Assembly (NCBI RefSeq): GCF_003797765.1
Contig: NZ_RKMB01000013.1
Span: 62,001 to 126,000 of the forward strand
Source of the DNA: Ramlibacter sp. WS9
GTDB lineage: Bacteria > Pseudomonadota > Gammaproteobacteria > Burkholderiales > Burkholderiaceae_C
Reading direction: 5' to 3'
Length of the DNA: 64,000 nt
The notes below the pieces were generated by a model that did no database searches, was not told the DNA's origin, and saw only the letters and a program-made list of their open reading frames with translations. Shown here piece by piece: positions 11,919 through 22,226 of the stretch (position 1 is the first letter of the stretch; each line of letters starts with the position of its first letter). A program made the translations under genes and the position numbers.

Positions 11919-12941
11919 TCATGCCGGACTTGATCCGGCATCCATGTGTTTGTGCATATCGAGCAGTTGCCTGGCGGCTGTCGACGACGCCAGCTTCCCC
12001 TGTTCGACCTGTTTCATCAACCCGGGCAGCAATTCGCGCACCTGCGGGTCGCTGCGAAAGTTCTGCCTCAGTCCGGCTTCGATCCGCTCCCACATCCAGG
12101 CCAGCGCCTGGTGCCGGCGCCGTGCGGCCAGTTGCCCATTCGAAGTTTGCAGTGTCTTGAACTTCTCGACCTCGTCCCAGAACCGGTCTACACCCTGGCC
12201 CAGCAGGGCACTCAGCTGGATGACGGTGGGATGCCAAATCTTCTGGTCATGATGCGCATGGCCCGGATGGCCGTGCTGCCCGAACAAACGCAGTGCACTC
12301 GTAATCTGCGCCTGCGCCCGAGTCGCCGCATCCGCATCCAGATCGGCCTTGTTGATCACCACCAGGTCCGCCAGCTCCATCACGCCCTTCTTGATCGCCT
12401 GCAAATCGTCGCCCGCATTGGGCAGTTGCATCAGCGCGAACATGTCGGTCATGCCGGCCACGGCGGTTTCGCTCTGGCCCACTCCCACGGTTTCGACGAT
12501 GACGATGTCGTAGCCCGCCGCCTCGCACACCAGCATGGCCTCACGCGTCTTCTCGGCCACGCCACCCAGCGTCCCGCTGGAGGGGCTGGGCCGGATGTAG
12601 GCCATCTCGTGCACCGAGAGCTTCTCCATGCGCGTCTTGTCGCCCAGGATGGAACCGCCGGACACCGTGCTCGAGGGATCGATGGTGAGCACCGCGACGC
12701 GATGGCCCTTTGCGATGAGATACAAGCCCAGCGCTTCGATGAACGTGCTCTTGCCCACGCCCGGAACGCCGCTGATGCCGAGCCGGAAAGACTTGCCGGC
12801 GTGCGGGAGGATCGCGGTGAGCAACTCATCGGCGCGCAGCCGGTGGTCGGCCCGCGTGGACTCCAGCAACGTGATGGCCTTGGCGATGGCTCGGCGTTGC
12901 GCCGCGCCTGGCGAACCCAGCACTTGTTCGGCCAGGTTCAT
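11919..12941 (-). CDS. meaB: Methylmalonyl-CoA mutase-associated GTPase MeaB
   Basis: A 340-residue G3E-type P-loop GTPase. The Walker A is GVPGVGKST, switch-type ETVGVGQSE follows, and NKAD is the guanine-specificity motif. MeaB gates cofactor delivery to methylmalonyl-CoA mutase and protects it from inactivation. Its start overlaps the SGNH-hydrolase stop by one base (TGATG). Oddly, the last eight codons and the stop lie inside a short inverted repeat (11921-11941), so the C-terminal tail MDAGSSPA appears to be written by an intergenic repeat unit. Confidence 0.93.
   Translation of the reverse strand: MNLAEQVLGSPGAAQRRAIAKAITLLESTRADHRLRADELLTAILPHAGKSFRLGISGVPGVGKSTFIEALGLYLIAKGHRVAVLTIDPSSTVSGGSILGDKTRMEKLSVHEMAYIRPSPSSGTLGGVAEKTREAMLVCEAAGYDIVIVETVGVGQSETAVAGMTDMFALMQLPNAGDDLQAIKKGVMELADLVVINKADLDADAATRAQAQITSALRLFGQHGHPGHAHHDQKIWHPTVIQLSALLGQGVDRFWDEVEKFKTLQTSNGQLAARRRHQALAWMWERIEAGLRQNFRSDPQVRELLPGLMKQVEQGKLASSTAARQLLDMHKHMDAGSSPA
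11921..11941. repeat. Short palindromic repeat at the 3' end of meaB
   Basis: ATGCCGGA and TCCGGCAT form a perfect 8-base stem around a 5-base loop CTTGA. The flanking CCTGTC...CCATG context looks like a widespread dispersed intergenic repeat of proteobacteria. It overlaps the end of meaB and supplies its last codons; its RNA could fold into a hairpin between meaB and pccB and influence mRNA stability. Confidence 0.7.
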
Positions 12942-13663
12942 CACGACGGGACCCTCTGGCCAGCAATCAGGCCCGCCAACCGCTGCGCCCACAACGGATA
13001 CAACGCCGCGCCGGGATGGAAGCCGTCGGCCGCCACGAATCCGTCATCCGCCGGCCAGTCGACAGGGCAATAGCCCAGGCGCTCCTGCTCGGTCCAACGC
13101 TGGCCGGCCCGGTCGAGCCACATGGCATACCGGCCCAGGTACCAGCGCAGCGGCTGGGGAATCGCCGGGAAGAGATGCATCGGAGGAACGCCGCAGACCA
13201 CCAGCCGTTGCGCGCCCGTGCGCTGCTGCAGGTCTGCCCAGAGCAGCGAAAGCCCCTGCGCAAAACGCGAGGCCGTCGTCTGCGAACTCACATCGTTGAC
13301 GCCGAGCACGGTCACAACCACGTCCGCCGCCTGCAGGTTCGCCTGCGCGGCCAGTGCCCTGCATTCCGCGGTATTGATACCCGACTGCGCAACCAGTTGC
13401 CAGCCGATAGCGCCGCGCAACGCGTCGGAAAGCGCGTGTGCAAGCTGCATGGTGAGTGCCTGCGTCTGGTCCGTCACGCCCACACCCGCGGCCGCGGAAT
13501 CTCCGACCACGAGCACGCGCAAGACCGTCTCGCCCTCGCCCACCTGGCCCTGCCGCGGCCCCGCGGCCTCGGGCAAACGCAGCGCCGTGCGCCGCAGCCA
13601 ACGGGCCTGCGGCAACAGCACCGGGCCGAGCGCGATTTTCGCGGCGAAGATTCCGACGCTCAT
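12941..13663 (-). CDS. SGNH/GDSL-family hydrolase
   Basis: A 240-residue protein with the SGNH blocks in order: VVGDSAAAG (nucleophile Ser in block I), a Gly in the SGINTAE region, GVNDV (block III Asn) and DGFHPG (block V with Asp and His). Such enzymes are esterases or thioesterases acting on lipids, acyl-CoA-like esters or envelope carbohydrates. There is a short hydrophobic N-terminus but no clear cleavable signal. It lies between the mutase gene and meaB and shares a TGATG overlap with meaB, so it is translated as part of the operon. A role in hydrolysing a blocked acyl thioester is possible but purely a guess. Confidence 0.85.
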   Translation of the reverse strand: MSVGIFAAKIALGPVLLPQARWLRRTALRLPEAAGPRQGQVGEGETVLRVLVVGDSAAAGVGVTDQTQALTMQLAHALSDALRGAIGWQLVAQSGINTAECRALAAQANLQAADVVVTVLGVNDVSSQTTASRFAQGLSLLWADLQQRTGAQRLVVCGVPPMHLFPAIPQPLRWYLGRYAMWLDRAGQRWTEQERLGYCPVDWPADDGFVAADGFHPGAALYPLWAQRLAGLIAGQRVPS

Positions 13664-13678
13664 GCGCCCTCACCCCGG

Positions 13679-13699
13679 CCCTCTCCCAGAGGGAGAGGG
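13679..13699. repeat. Palindromic REP-like element between mutase and SGNH genes
   Basis: CCCTCTCCC and GGGAGAGGG form a perfect 9-base stem with an AGA loop, inside the context CCTCACCCCGG...GTG. This motif is a common dispersed intergenic repeat in many GC-rich proteobacteria. It lies between the mutase stop and the SGNH start and could act as an mRNA-stabilising hairpin or processing site within the operon. Confidence 0.7.
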
Positions 13700-13721
13700 T
13701 GAAAGAAGCGCTGCGCGAACC

Positions 13722-15911
13722 TCATTTGGCCGCCAGCGCCTTCCGGATTTGTTCGAGCACGTCCTTGGCGCTCGCGGGGATCGGCGTGCCAGGGCCGTAG
13801 ATGCCTTTCACGCCGGCGTTGTAGAGGAACTCGTAGTCCTGCTGCGGCACCACGCCGCCGACGAAGACGATGATGTCGTCCGCGCCCTGCTTCTTCAGCT
13901 CTTCGATGATCGCGGGAACAAGCGTCTTGTGGCCCGCCGCCAGGGTGGACACACCGACAGCGTGCACGTCGTTTTCGATGGCTTGGCGCGCGCACTCTTC
14001 CGGCGTCTGGAACAAGGGGCCCATGTCCACGTCGAAACCCAGGTCGGCGAAGGCCGTGGCCACGACCTTCGCGCCGCGGTCATGGCCGTCCTGGCCCAGC
14101 TTCGAGATCATCACGCGCGGGCGGCGGCCCTGCTCCTCGGCAAAGCCCGCGATCTCGGACTTCAGTTTGTCCCAGCCCTCGGCCGAGTCGTAAGCAGCTG
14201 CATACACACCGGTCACCTTTTGCGTATCGGCGCGATGGCGCCCAAAAACTTTCTCCAATGCATCGGACACCTCACCCACCGTGGCGCGCAGGCGCACGGC
14301 CTGAATGCTCAGGTCGAGCAGGTTGCCCGCGGCGCCTTGAGCGTCGCTTCCTGATGCTCCCTTCTCGGCCGCCGCCGTCAGCGCGTCCAGCGCGGCCTGC
14401 ACCTTCGCCGCATCACGCTTGGTCCGGATGGACTTCAGCCGCGCGATCTGCTGGTCACGCACCATGACATTGTCGACCTCCAGGATGTCATGCTTGTCTT
14501 CCTTGTCCAGCCGGTACTTGTTGACGCCCACGATCACGTCGCGGCCCGAGTCGATGCGCGCCTGCTTCTCGGCGGCTGCCGCCTCGATCTTCAACTTGGC
14601 CCAACCGGAGTCGACGGCGCGCACCATGCCGCCCATGGCTTCCACTTCCTCGATGATCTTCCAGGCCGCGTCGGCCATGTCTTGCGTCAGCTTCTCCATC
14701 ATGTAGCTGCCGGCCCAGGGGTCGATCACGTTGGTGATGTGGGTTTCTTCCTGGATGATCAGCTGGGTGTTGCGAGCGATGCGCGAGGAAAAAGCCGTTG
14801 GCAGCGCGATGGCCTCGTCCAGGGAATTGGTGTGCAGCGACTGCGTGCCGCCGAACACCGCCGCCATGGCCTCGATGGTGGTGCGCACCACGTTGTTGTA
14901 CGGGTCCTGCTCGGTCAGCGACCAACCCGAGGTCTGGCAATGCGTGCGCAACATCAGGCTCTTCGGGCTCTTGGCGTTGAAGCCCTTCATGATCCGGCAC
15001 CACAGCAAGCGCGCGGCGCGCATCTTGGCCACTTCCAGGTAGAAGTTCATGCCGATCGCCCAGAAGAACGAGAGCCGGCCGGCGAACTCGTCCACATCCA
15101 GGCCCTTGGCCAGCGCCGTCTTCACGTACTCTTTGCCGTCCGCCAGGGTGAAGGCCAGTTCCAGCGCCTGGTTTGCGCCCGCCTCTTGCATGTGATAGCC
15201 CGAGATCGAAATCGAGTTGAACTTCGGCATGTTCTTCGCCGTGTACTCGATGATGTCGCCGATGATCCGCATGCTCGGTTTGGGCGGGTAGATGTACGTG
15301 TTGCGGACCATGAACTCCTTGAGGATGTCGTTCTGGATGGTCCCGCTCAATTTGTCCTGCGACACGCCCTGCTCTTCGGCCGCGACGACGTAGCCCGCCA
15401 GCACCGGCAGCACGGCGCCGTTCATGGTCATGGAGACCGAGACCTTGTCGAGCGGGATGCCGTCGAACAGGATCTTCATGTCCTCCACGGAGTCAATCGC
15501 GACACCGGCCTTGCCGACGTCGCCGGTCACGCGCGGGTGGTCGCTGTCGTAGCCGCGGTGCGTGGCCAGGTCGAACGCCACCGACACGCCCTGCCCGCCG
15601 CCCGCCAGGCCCTTGCGATAGAAGGCATTCGATTCCTCGGCCGTTGAGAAGCCCGCGTACTGCCGGATGGTCCACGGACGGGCCGCGTACATCGTCGCCT
15701 GCGGGCCGCGCAGGTACGGCTCGAAGCCGGGCAAGGTATCCGTGTAGGCCAAGCCCTCGACGTCGCGCGCCGTGTACAACGGCTTCACTTCGATGCCATC
15801 GGGCGTGACCCAGCTCAGGCGATTGAGGTCACCGCCCGGCGCTGACTTGGCGGCGGCCAGCGCCCAGGCTTCGAGATTGGTAGGCGCGAATTCGGGGTCG
15901 GGCTGGCTCAT
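13722..15911 (-). CDS. scpA: Methylmalonyl-CoA mutase, large single-chain form
   Basis: A 729-residue enzyme that converts (R)-methylmalonyl-CoA to succinyl-CoA with adenosylcobalamin. The N-terminal TIM-barrel substrate domain has the [18 protein letters not shown] region of catalytic mutases, and the C-terminal cobalamin domain has the base-off motif DGHDRG with axial His at about residue 610. The length matches homodimeric or catalytic-chain mutases, so no separate small subunit is required. The ATG at 15911 is preferred; an upstream in-frame extension has no support. It is the first gene of the propionyl-CoA operon, facing a divergent GntR regulator. Confidence 0.94.
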   Translation of the reverse strand: MSQPDPEFAPTNLEAWALAAAKSAPGGDLNRLSWVTPDGIEVKPLYTARDVEGLAYTDTLPGFEPYLRGPQATMYAARPWTIRQYAGFSTAEESNAFYRKGLAGGGQGVSVAFDLATHRGYDSDHPRVTGDVGKAGVAIDSVEDMKILFDGIPLDKVSVSMTMNGAVLPVLAGYVVAAEEQGVSQDKLSGTIQNDILKEFMVRNTYIYPPKPSMRIIGDIIEYTAKNMPKFNSISISGYHMQEAGANQALELAFTLADGKEYVKTALAKGLDVDEFAGRLSFFWAIGMNFYLEVAKMRAARLLWCRIMKGFNAKSPKSLMLRTHCQTSGWSLTEQDPYNNVVRTTIEAMAAVFGGTQSLHTNSLDEAIALPTAFSSRIARNTQLIIQEETHITNVIDPWAGSYMMEKLTQDMADAAWKIIEEVEAMGGMVRAVDSGWAKLKIEAAAAEKQARIDSGRDVIVGVNKYRLDKEDKHDILEVDNVMVRDQQIARLKSIRTKRDAAKVQAALDALTAAAEKGASGSDAQGAAGNLLDLSIQAVRLRATVGEVSDALEKVFGRHRADTQKVTGVYAAAYDSAEGWDKLKSEIAGFAEEQGRRPRVMISKLGQDGHDRGAKVVATAFADLGFDVDMGPLFQTPEECARQAIENDVHAVGVSTLAAGHKTLVPAIIEELKKQGADDIIVFVGGVVPQQDYEFLYNAGVKGIYGPGTPIPASAKDVLEQIRKALAAK

Positions 15912-16008
15912 GGGTCGGTTCCGGTTGGTCGCGGCTTGGCAAGTATCAAGGGCCACGGTTCAAGTGCAACTGTGCGCGTTTACCCGTATCTTACATCATT
16001 CATAATTA

Positions 16009-16037
16009 TTGATAAAGAATTGAGTTACCCCTAAAAT
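16009..16037 (+). promoter_or_regulatory. Candidate sigma-70 promoter for the GntR-type regulator
   Basis: TTGATA (16009-16014) and TAAAAT (16032-16037) are separated by exactly 17 bases, a good sigma-70 match. Transcription would begin about base 16044, at or next to the ATG at 16045, so the message may be leaderless. An 8-base palindrome ATAATTAT (16002-16009) abuts the -35 box and lies in the region shared with the divergent mutase operon. Confidence 0.55.
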
Positions 16038-16044
16038 CACTGCC

Positions 16045-16683
16045 ATGGCCGCTGCCGTCTCACTCGCCCCCCGCGCCCTCTACCAGGAGGTTGCCGAACT
16101 GCTGCGCCAGCGCATCTTCAAGCGCGAGCTGGAGCCCGGCAGCTGGATCGACGAGATGAAGCTCGCCGAGGAATACGGCATCAGCCGCACCCCGCTGCGC
16201 GAGGCGCTCAAGGTGCTGGCGGCGGAAGGCCTGGTCACGATGAAAGTGCGCCGTGGCGCCTATGTGACCGAGGTATCGGAGAAAGACCTGACCGATGTCT
16301 ACCACCTGCTTTCACTGCTGGAAAGCGACGCTGCCGGCGTGGTGGCCGAGCGCGCCACGGACGCAGAGATCGCTGACCTGCAGGCACTCCACAAGCAGCT
16401 CGAAGCCGCCGCCGGCAACCGCGACAAGTTCTTCACCATCAACGAGCGCTTCCACATGCGCCTGCTGGAGATCGCGGGCAATCGCTGGCGCGATCAGATG
16501 GTGGCGGACCTGCGCAAAGTGATGAAGCTCAATCGCCACAACTCGCTGCTCAAGTCAGGGCGAGTGAAGGAGTCGATGCTGGAGCACCGGGCCATCATGG
16601 AGGCGCTGGCGCACCGCGACGCAAAGGGCGCCGTGCGCAGGATGCAGGAGCACTTCAGCAACGGGCTCGAAGCGGCGGCATAG
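16045..16683 (+). CDS. GntR-family transcriptional regulator with FCD domain
   Basis: A 212-residue FadR-subfamily regulator. The N-terminal winged helix (residues about 10-75) has the EEYGISRTPLREALKVLAAEGLV recognition region in two parts (AEEYGISRTPLREAL, then the wing RRGAYV). The C-terminal FCD domain is all-helical, with a metal/ligand-type HMRLLEIAGN and a late EHRAIMEAL element. It is divergently placed from the mutase operon across about 130 bases of AT-rich DNA, so it most likely controls that operon and itself in response to an acyl-CoA or organic acid. No ribosome site is visible at the ATG. Confidence 0.88.
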   Translation: MAAAVSLAPRALYQEVAELLRQRIFKRELEPGSWIDEMKLAEEYGISRTPLREALKVLAAEGLVTMKVRRGAYVTEVSEKDLTDVYHLLSLLESDAAGVVAERATDAEIADLQALHKQLEAAAGNRDKFFTINERFHMRLLEIAGNRWRDQMVADLRKVMKLNRHNSLLKSGRVKESMLEHRAIMEALAHRDAKGAVRRMQEHFSNGLEAAA

Positions 16684-16724
16684 CCCGTGACGCGAGTCGG
16701 CCAAGGCGGCCGACCCGAGAAGGC

Positions 16725-17116
16725 TCAGGGCAACACGGCCGTCGCCTCGATCTCCACCTTCGCGCGGTCTTCGATCAGCGCCTTCACTTCCACGGCCGTC
16801 ATCGCTGCGTTATAGGAGCCGATGATTTCGCGAAACGCCTGGCCAATTTCCCTGGCAGCGGCCATGTACTCGCGCTTGTCGGTCACGTACCACGTCATGC
16901 GCACGATGTGTTCCGGCTTGCCGCCGGCTTCGCGCAGCACGTCCGCGATGTTCTGCAACGCCTGGCGGGCCTGCGCCGCGAAATCGTCGGTGTGGAACTG
17001 CCCCTGCGAATCCCATCCGATCATGCCGGCGATGAACAGCATGCGGCCGCTGGCGACGACGCCGTTCGAATAGCCCTTGGGGCGCGGCCATCCGGCCGGG
17101 AGGATCACTTCACTGG

Positions 17117-17120
<4 letters not shown>
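16725..17120 (-). CDS. RidA (YjgF/UK114)-family protein
   Basis: A 131-residue protein of the RidA fold, with the family features of a Ser/Tyr-rich N-terminus (PKGYSNGV), [19 protein letters not shown] and IVRMTWYV. RidA proteins hydrolyse reactive enamine/imine intermediates to ketones and ammonia. The canonical C-terminal Arg-Glu element of archetypal RidA is not obvious (ends [11 protein letters not shown]), so it may belong to a Rid subgroup. It is the last gene of the 2-aminobenzoyl-CoA type operon and overlaps the acyl-CoA dehydrogenase stop by ATGA, which suggests it deaminates an enamine formed by the monooxygenase/reductase. Confidence 0.88.
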
Positions 17121-18280
<1,160 letters not shown>

Positions 18281-18289
18281 GTTCAGCTC

Positions 18290-19153
18290 TCAGTTGCCCT
18301 CGAAACGTGGCTTGCTCTTCGCCACGAAGGCGTCGTAAGCGCGCGTGAAGTCCTCGGTCATCATGCAGATCGCCTGGGCTTGCGCCTCGGCTTCGATCGC
18401 CTGCTCGATGGTCATGGCCCATTCCTGGTGCAGCATGGTCTTGGTGATGCCATTGGCAAAAGTCGGGCCTTGCGCCAGGTCACGCGCCAGTGCCTGGGCT
18501 TCGGACAGCACGGTCTCGGGCGCGCACAGCCGGTTGAAAAATCCCCAGCGTTCGCCCTCCTCGCCGCCGAGCGAGCGCCCGGTGTAGAGCAGCTCACTGG
18601 CGCGGCCCTGGCCGATGATGCGCGGCAACATGGCGCAGGCGCCCATGTCGCAGCCCGCGAGGCCCACGCGGTTGAAGAGAAACGCCGTCTTGCTCCGCAC
18701 AGTGCCCAGGCGCAAGTCAGAGGCCATCGCCACGATGGCACCGGCGCCGGCGCACACGCCGTCGATCGCGGCCACAATCGGTTGCGGGCAGGCCCGCATC
18801 GTCTTGACCAGGTCGCCGGTCATGCGGGTGAACATCAGCAGCTCGGGTGCCTTCAGCTTGACCAGCGGACCGATGATCTCGTGCACGTCGCCGCCGGAGC
18901 AGAAGTTGTCGCCGGCACCTACCACCACCACCGCATGCACGTCGGTCGCGTATTTCAGTTGGCCGAACAGGTCGCGCAATTCCGCATACGACTCGAACGT
19001 CAGCGGGTTCTTGCGCTCCGGCCGGTTGAGGGTGATGGTGGCGACCGCGTCCTTGACTTCCCAGAGGAAATGCGTGGCGCGGTAGCCGGCCAGCTGTTTG
19101 CGGTTGCCGGCCAAGAGGCCTGGGTCGATGCGGGAAGTGTCGTTCTCGTTCAT
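18290..19153 (-). CDS. Enoyl-CoA hydratase/isomerase-family protein
   Basis: A 287-residue crotonase-fold protein. The oxyanion-hole segments are [10 protein letters not shown] and [15 protein letters not shown], with the usual C-terminal helices. It carries an N-terminal extension of about 28 residues compared with short crotonases. Placement with a CoA-linked monooxygenase/reductase and an acyl-CoA dehydrogenase suggests hydration or hydrolytic ring opening of an alicyclic enoyl-CoA, but the reaction cannot be read from sequence. Start at 19153 follows the MarR gene by about 9 bases with GGAG in front. Confidence 0.88.
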   Translation of the reverse strand: MNENDTSRIDPGLLAGNRKQLAGYRATHFLWEVKDAVATITLNRPERKNPLTFESYAELRDLFGQLKYATDVHAVVVVGAGDNFCSGGDVHEIIGPLVKLKAPELLMFTRMTGDLVKTMRACPQPIVAAIDGVCAGAGAIVAMASDLRLGTVRSKTAFLFNRVGLAGCDMGACAMLPRIIGQGRASELLYTGRSLGGEEGERWGFFNRLCAPETVLSEAQALARDLAQGPTFANGITKTMLHQEWAMTIEQAIEAEAQAQAICMMTEDFTRAYDAFVAKSKPRFEGN

Positions 19154-19162
19154 GGGGTCTCC

Positions 19163-19690
19163 TTAAGCGGATGTCTCGTTCAGCACCACGTGCATGCGCA
19201 GCGCGCCCAACTGTTGGTGCAATTGCTGCACGGTCCTGGCATCCAGCCCGCCGAACAGCTCCAAAATCCATTGTTCATGTTCGCTCGCCATGGTCTCGAA
19301 GCCGCGGCGCCCCTGCGGCGTCAGGCGCACGATCCACGCGCGGCGGTCGGTCGGGCAGCTTTCGCGCGCGACCAATCCTTCGCGCTCCAGGTCGTCGGTC
19401 AACGTGGTGACGTTGCCGCCGGTCACCATCAGGTGCCGCGACAACTCGCTCATCTTGAGCCCTTCGGCATGCCGGTGCAGCTGGGCGAGGTAGTCGAAGC
19501 GCCCCAGCGAGATACCGAAGCGTTCGCGCAGGCGGCCGCGGATTTCGGCCTCGATCTCGGTCACGCAGGACAGCATGCGCAGCCACAGCTTCAGTGTCGC
19601 GTGGTCCGCGCCTTGCGCCCTGGCCTCGTGCCCGAGTTCGTGAGCCGCGTCGAGCGCGCGGTAGGAGGCGTCAAGTAACGAGCCTTTCAT
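19163..19690 (-). CDS. MarR-family transcriptional regulator of the aminobenzoyl-CoA operon
   Basis: A 175-residue winged-helix protein. The recognition region is LKMSELSRHLMVTGGNVTTL and the wing contains CPTDRRAWIVRLT. The start ATG at 19690 overlaps the monooxygenase/reductase stop by one base (TGATG); the open frame extends far upstream but that part is antisense-like noise. Regulators of this type in aromatic-CoA operons typically repress until a CoA thioester binds. The long palindrome at 22083-22115 upstream of the operon is the natural operator candidate. Confidence 0.88.
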   Translation of the reverse strand: MKGSLLDASYRALDAAHELGHEARAQGADHATLKLWLRMLSCVTEIEAEIRGRLRERFGISLGRFDYLAQLHRHAEGLKMSELSRHLMVTGGNVTTLTDDLEREGLVARESCPTDRRAWIVRLTPQGRRGFETMASEHEQWILELFGGLDARTVQQLHQQLGALRMHVVLNETSA

Positions 19691-22056
19691 CAAACCCCCA
19701 ACGCGCGGTTGGCCTGCTCGATGGCCGACAGGCCGCCGGCTTGCGCTGCTATGCTGCGCTCGCGCTCGAGGTTGCGTTCGAGCTGCGTCTTGGCCGATCG
19801 GTATTGCTTCGGCCATGCCACGTCCAGGTAGCCGATCTTGGCGGCTTCGAGCAGTGTCCACGACGGATTGGCCAGGTGCGGGCGCGCGATCGCGCACAGG
19901 TCGGCACGGCCGGCGGCGATGATGCTGTTGACGTGGTCGGCCTCGGAGATCGCGCCGACGGCGATGGTCGCAATACCGGCCTCGTTGCGGATACGGTCGG
20001 CAAACGGCGTCTGATACATACGGCCGTAGACCGGCTTCTGCTTCTTGCTCACCTGGCCGGACGAGCAATCGATCATGTCGGCGCCCGCGGCTTTGAAAGC
20101 CCGGGCGATCTCCACCGCGTCGTCGGGCGAAATGCCACCCTCGACCCAGTCGTGCGCCGAAATCCGCACTGACACCGGCAGCTGCTCGGGCCACACCGCC
20201 CGCATCGCATGGAACACCTCCAGCGGGTAGCGCAGACGATTCTCCAGCGAGCCGCCGTACTCGTCGGTGCGCAGATTGGTCAGCGGCGAGATGAAGCTGG
20301 ACAAGAGGTAGCCGTGCGCGCAATGCAGTTCGAGCCAATCGAAGCCGGCCTCGGCGGCCAGGCGCGTGCTGTGGACGAAATCATTGCGCACGCGGTCCAT
20401 GTCGGCGCGAGTCATCGCGCGCGACCAGTCGCTCACGCCGTCCAGGTACTGCTGCGGCGACGCGGAAATCAGCGCCCAGTTGTCCTGTGCGAGAGGTTGG
20501 TCCTCGCCTTCCCACGGCACACGGGTCGAACCCTTGGCGCCCGCATGCCCGAGCTGCATGGCGATCTTCGCGTCGCTGTTGACGTGCACGAAGTCGACGA
20601 TCCGCTTCCAGCCATCGCGCTGCGCCTCGCTCCACAGGCCGGGGCAACCGGGTGTGATGCGGGCATCGGGCGTCGGGCAGGTCATCTCAGCCACTACCAT
20701 GCCGGCACCACCCGTGGCGCGAGCGCCCAGGTGCACCAGGTGGTAGTCGGCCGGCAAGCCGTCGATGCAGGAGTACTGCGCCATAGGCGAAACCACGACG
20801 CGGTTCTTCAATGTGACGCCGCGCAGCGTGAAGGGCGTGAACATCGGCGGGATCGGAGACTGCGCCGGCGCGCGGTACGCGCCCGCCTTCTCGGCGATCC
20901 AGTCCTCGTAGCGCTCCACATAACCCTTGTCGCGCAGCCGCAGGTTCTCGTGGCTGATGCGCTGGCTGCGCGTGAGCAGCGAATAGGCGAACTGCTCCGG
21001 CGGCAGGTTCACGTAGCGCTTGACGTTCTCGAACCACTCCGTGGAGTTGCGGGCGGCGTTCTGGATCTTCAGCACCTCGATGCTGCGCACGGCCTCGTAG
21101 TCCTGCAGCGCGGCGCCCAGGTCACCGGGCCGCTTGCCGATGCAGCGCGCCAGCTCGATCGAGTCTTCCAGCGCCAGCTTGGTGCCCGAGCCGATGGAGA
21201 AATGCGCCGTATGCGCCGCGTCGCCCATCAGCACCACCGGTGTCATGCCGTCGGCGCCGCCGTTGTGCACCCAATGCTCGCAGACCACGCGCGGAAACTT
21301 GATCCACTGCGCGGAGCCGCGCAGGTGGCTGGCATTGGACATCAGCTTGTGGCCGTCCAGATACTTGGCAAACAGCTTCTCGCAGAATGCGATGGCGTCT
21401 TCCTTCTCCATCTTGTCCAGGCCGGCCTTCAGCCACACGTCTTCCGGCGCTTCGACGATGAAGGTGGAGGTTTCGGCATCGAACCGGTAGGCGTGCGCCT
21501 GAAACCAGCCGTGCTCGGTCTCTTCGAACGCGAAGGTGAAGGCCTCGAACAGCTTGTTCGTGCCCAGCCAGACGAACCGGCACTTGCGCATGTCGATGTC
21601 GGGCTGGTAACTCGCGGCATGCTGGGTGCGGATGCGGCTGTTCAGGCCATCGCTGGCGATGATGAGGTCGGCATCCGGATAGTCCGCGTCGCTTTGCGCG
21701 TCGGTCTCGAACACCAGCTTCACGCCCAGGTCCTCGCAGCGCCGCTGCAGGATGTTGAGCAGACGCTTGCGGCCGATGCCGCAAAAGCCATGGCCGCCCG
21801 AGACGATCTTGTGGCCGCGGATGTTGACCTCGATGTCGTCCCAATGGCTGAAGGCATCCAGGATCAGCGCCGCCGTGGGCGGGTCGGCCTGCTGCAGGTT
21901 GCCCAGCGTCTGGTCGGAGAACACCACGCCCCAGCCAAAGGTGTCGTATGGCCGGTTGCGCTCGACCACCGTGATCTCGTGCGACGGGTCCTGCTGCTTC
22001 ATCAGCAGCGCGAAATAGAGGCCGGCGGGGCCGCCGCCGATGCAGACGATGTTCAT
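19690..22056 (-). CDS. 2-aminobenzoyl-CoA monooxygenase/reductase (bifunctional salicylyl-CoA 5-hydroxylase/oxidoreductase type)
   Basis: A 788-residue two-domain flavoprotein. Residues 1 to about 395 form a class A flavin monooxygenase with GGGPAG near the N-terminus and [23 protein letters not shown]. Residues from about 405 form an old-yellow-enzyme-type reductase ([46 protein letters not shown]). This fusion is known from Azoarcus evansii, where it hydroxylates and then reduces 2-aminobenzoyl-CoA; database naming often uses salicylyl-CoA 5-hydroxylase. GGAG lies about ten bases before the ATG. Anthranilate is the favoured source because of the RidA and beta-oxidation partners; the CoA ligase is not in the window. 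Confidence 0.9.
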   Translation of the reverse strand: MNIVCIGGGPAGLYFALLMKQQDPSHEITVVERNRPYDTFGWGVVFSDQTLGNLQQADPPTAALILDAFSHWDDIEVNIRGHKIVSGGHGFCGIGRKRLLNILQRRCEDLGVKLVFETDAQSDADYPDADLIIASDGLNSRIRTQHAASYQPDIDMRKCRFVWLGTNKLFEAFTFAFEETEHGWFQAHAYRFDAETSTFIVEAPEDVWLKAGLDKMEKEDAIAFCEKLFAKYLDGHKLMSNASHLRGSAQWIKFPRVVCEHWVHNGGADGMTPVVLMGDAAHTAHFSIGSGTKLALEDSIELARCIGKRPGDLGAALQDYEAVRSIEVLKIQNAARNSTEWFENVKRYVNLPPEQFAYSLLTRSQRISHENLRLRDKGYVERYEDWIAEKAGAYRAPAQSPIPPMFTPFTLRGVTLKNRVVVSPMAQYSCIDGLPADYHLVHLGARATGGAGMVVAEMTCPTPDARITPGCPGLWSEAQRDGWKRIVDFVHVNSDAKIAMQLGHAGAKGSTRVPWEGEDQPLAQDNWALISASPQQYLDGVSDWSRAMTRADMDRVRNDFVHSTRLAAEAGFDWLELHCAHGYLLSSFISPLTNLRTDEYGGSLENRLRYPLEVFHAMRAVWPEQLPVSVRISAHDWVEGGISPDDAVEIARAFKAAGADMIDCSSGQVSKKQKPVYGRMYQTPFADRIRNEAGIATIAVGAISEADHVNSIIAAGRADLCAIARPHLANPSWTLLEAAKIGYLDVAWPKQYRSAKTQLERNLERERSIAAQAGGLSAIEQANRALGV

Positions 22057-22082
22057 GCGCGTTCTCCAGCTTGCATCGGATT

Positions 22083-22115
22083 TACTTTATTTCTAATTTG
22101 TTTAGAGTTAAAGTA
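22083..22115. promoter_or_regulatory. Candidate MarR operator of the aminobenzoyl-CoA operon
   Basis: A 33-base palindrome centred at 22099 lies 27 bases upstream of the monooxygenase/reductase ATG. The outer arms TACTTTA (22083-22089) and TAAAGTA (22109-22115) are perfect, as are the inner arms TCTAA (22092-22096) and TTAGA (22102-22106); in all 12 of 16 base pairs match. The DNA is AT-rich in a GC-rich genome. Its place between start codon and probable promoter suits repression by the MarR protein encoded second in the operon. Confidence 0.7.
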
Positions 22116-22152
22116 TTTTAGCGTCAGGCACCGTGGCAGTGCAAGCACCGAT

Positions 22153-22226
22153 TCAGCGCATCAAGCGCCCACCGTTGAGATCCAGAGTGGTGCCGGTCAC
22201 GAAGCTGGCGGCAAGCGGTCGCGGAC
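22153..22226 (-). pseudogene. 3' remnant of a short-chain dehydrogenase/reductase gene
   Basis: Just after the dusA stop, on the same strand, one frame reads PLAASFVTGTTLDLNGGRLMR and then stops at 22153. This is the conserved C-terminus of classical SDR proteins (the FVTG...LDLNGG block). Upstream of about 22227 the frame runs into dusA, so at least 200 codons are gone. The remnant suggests that an SDR gene once headed the aminobenzoyl-CoA operon and was deleted when the cluster was joined to dusA. Confidence 0.75.
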
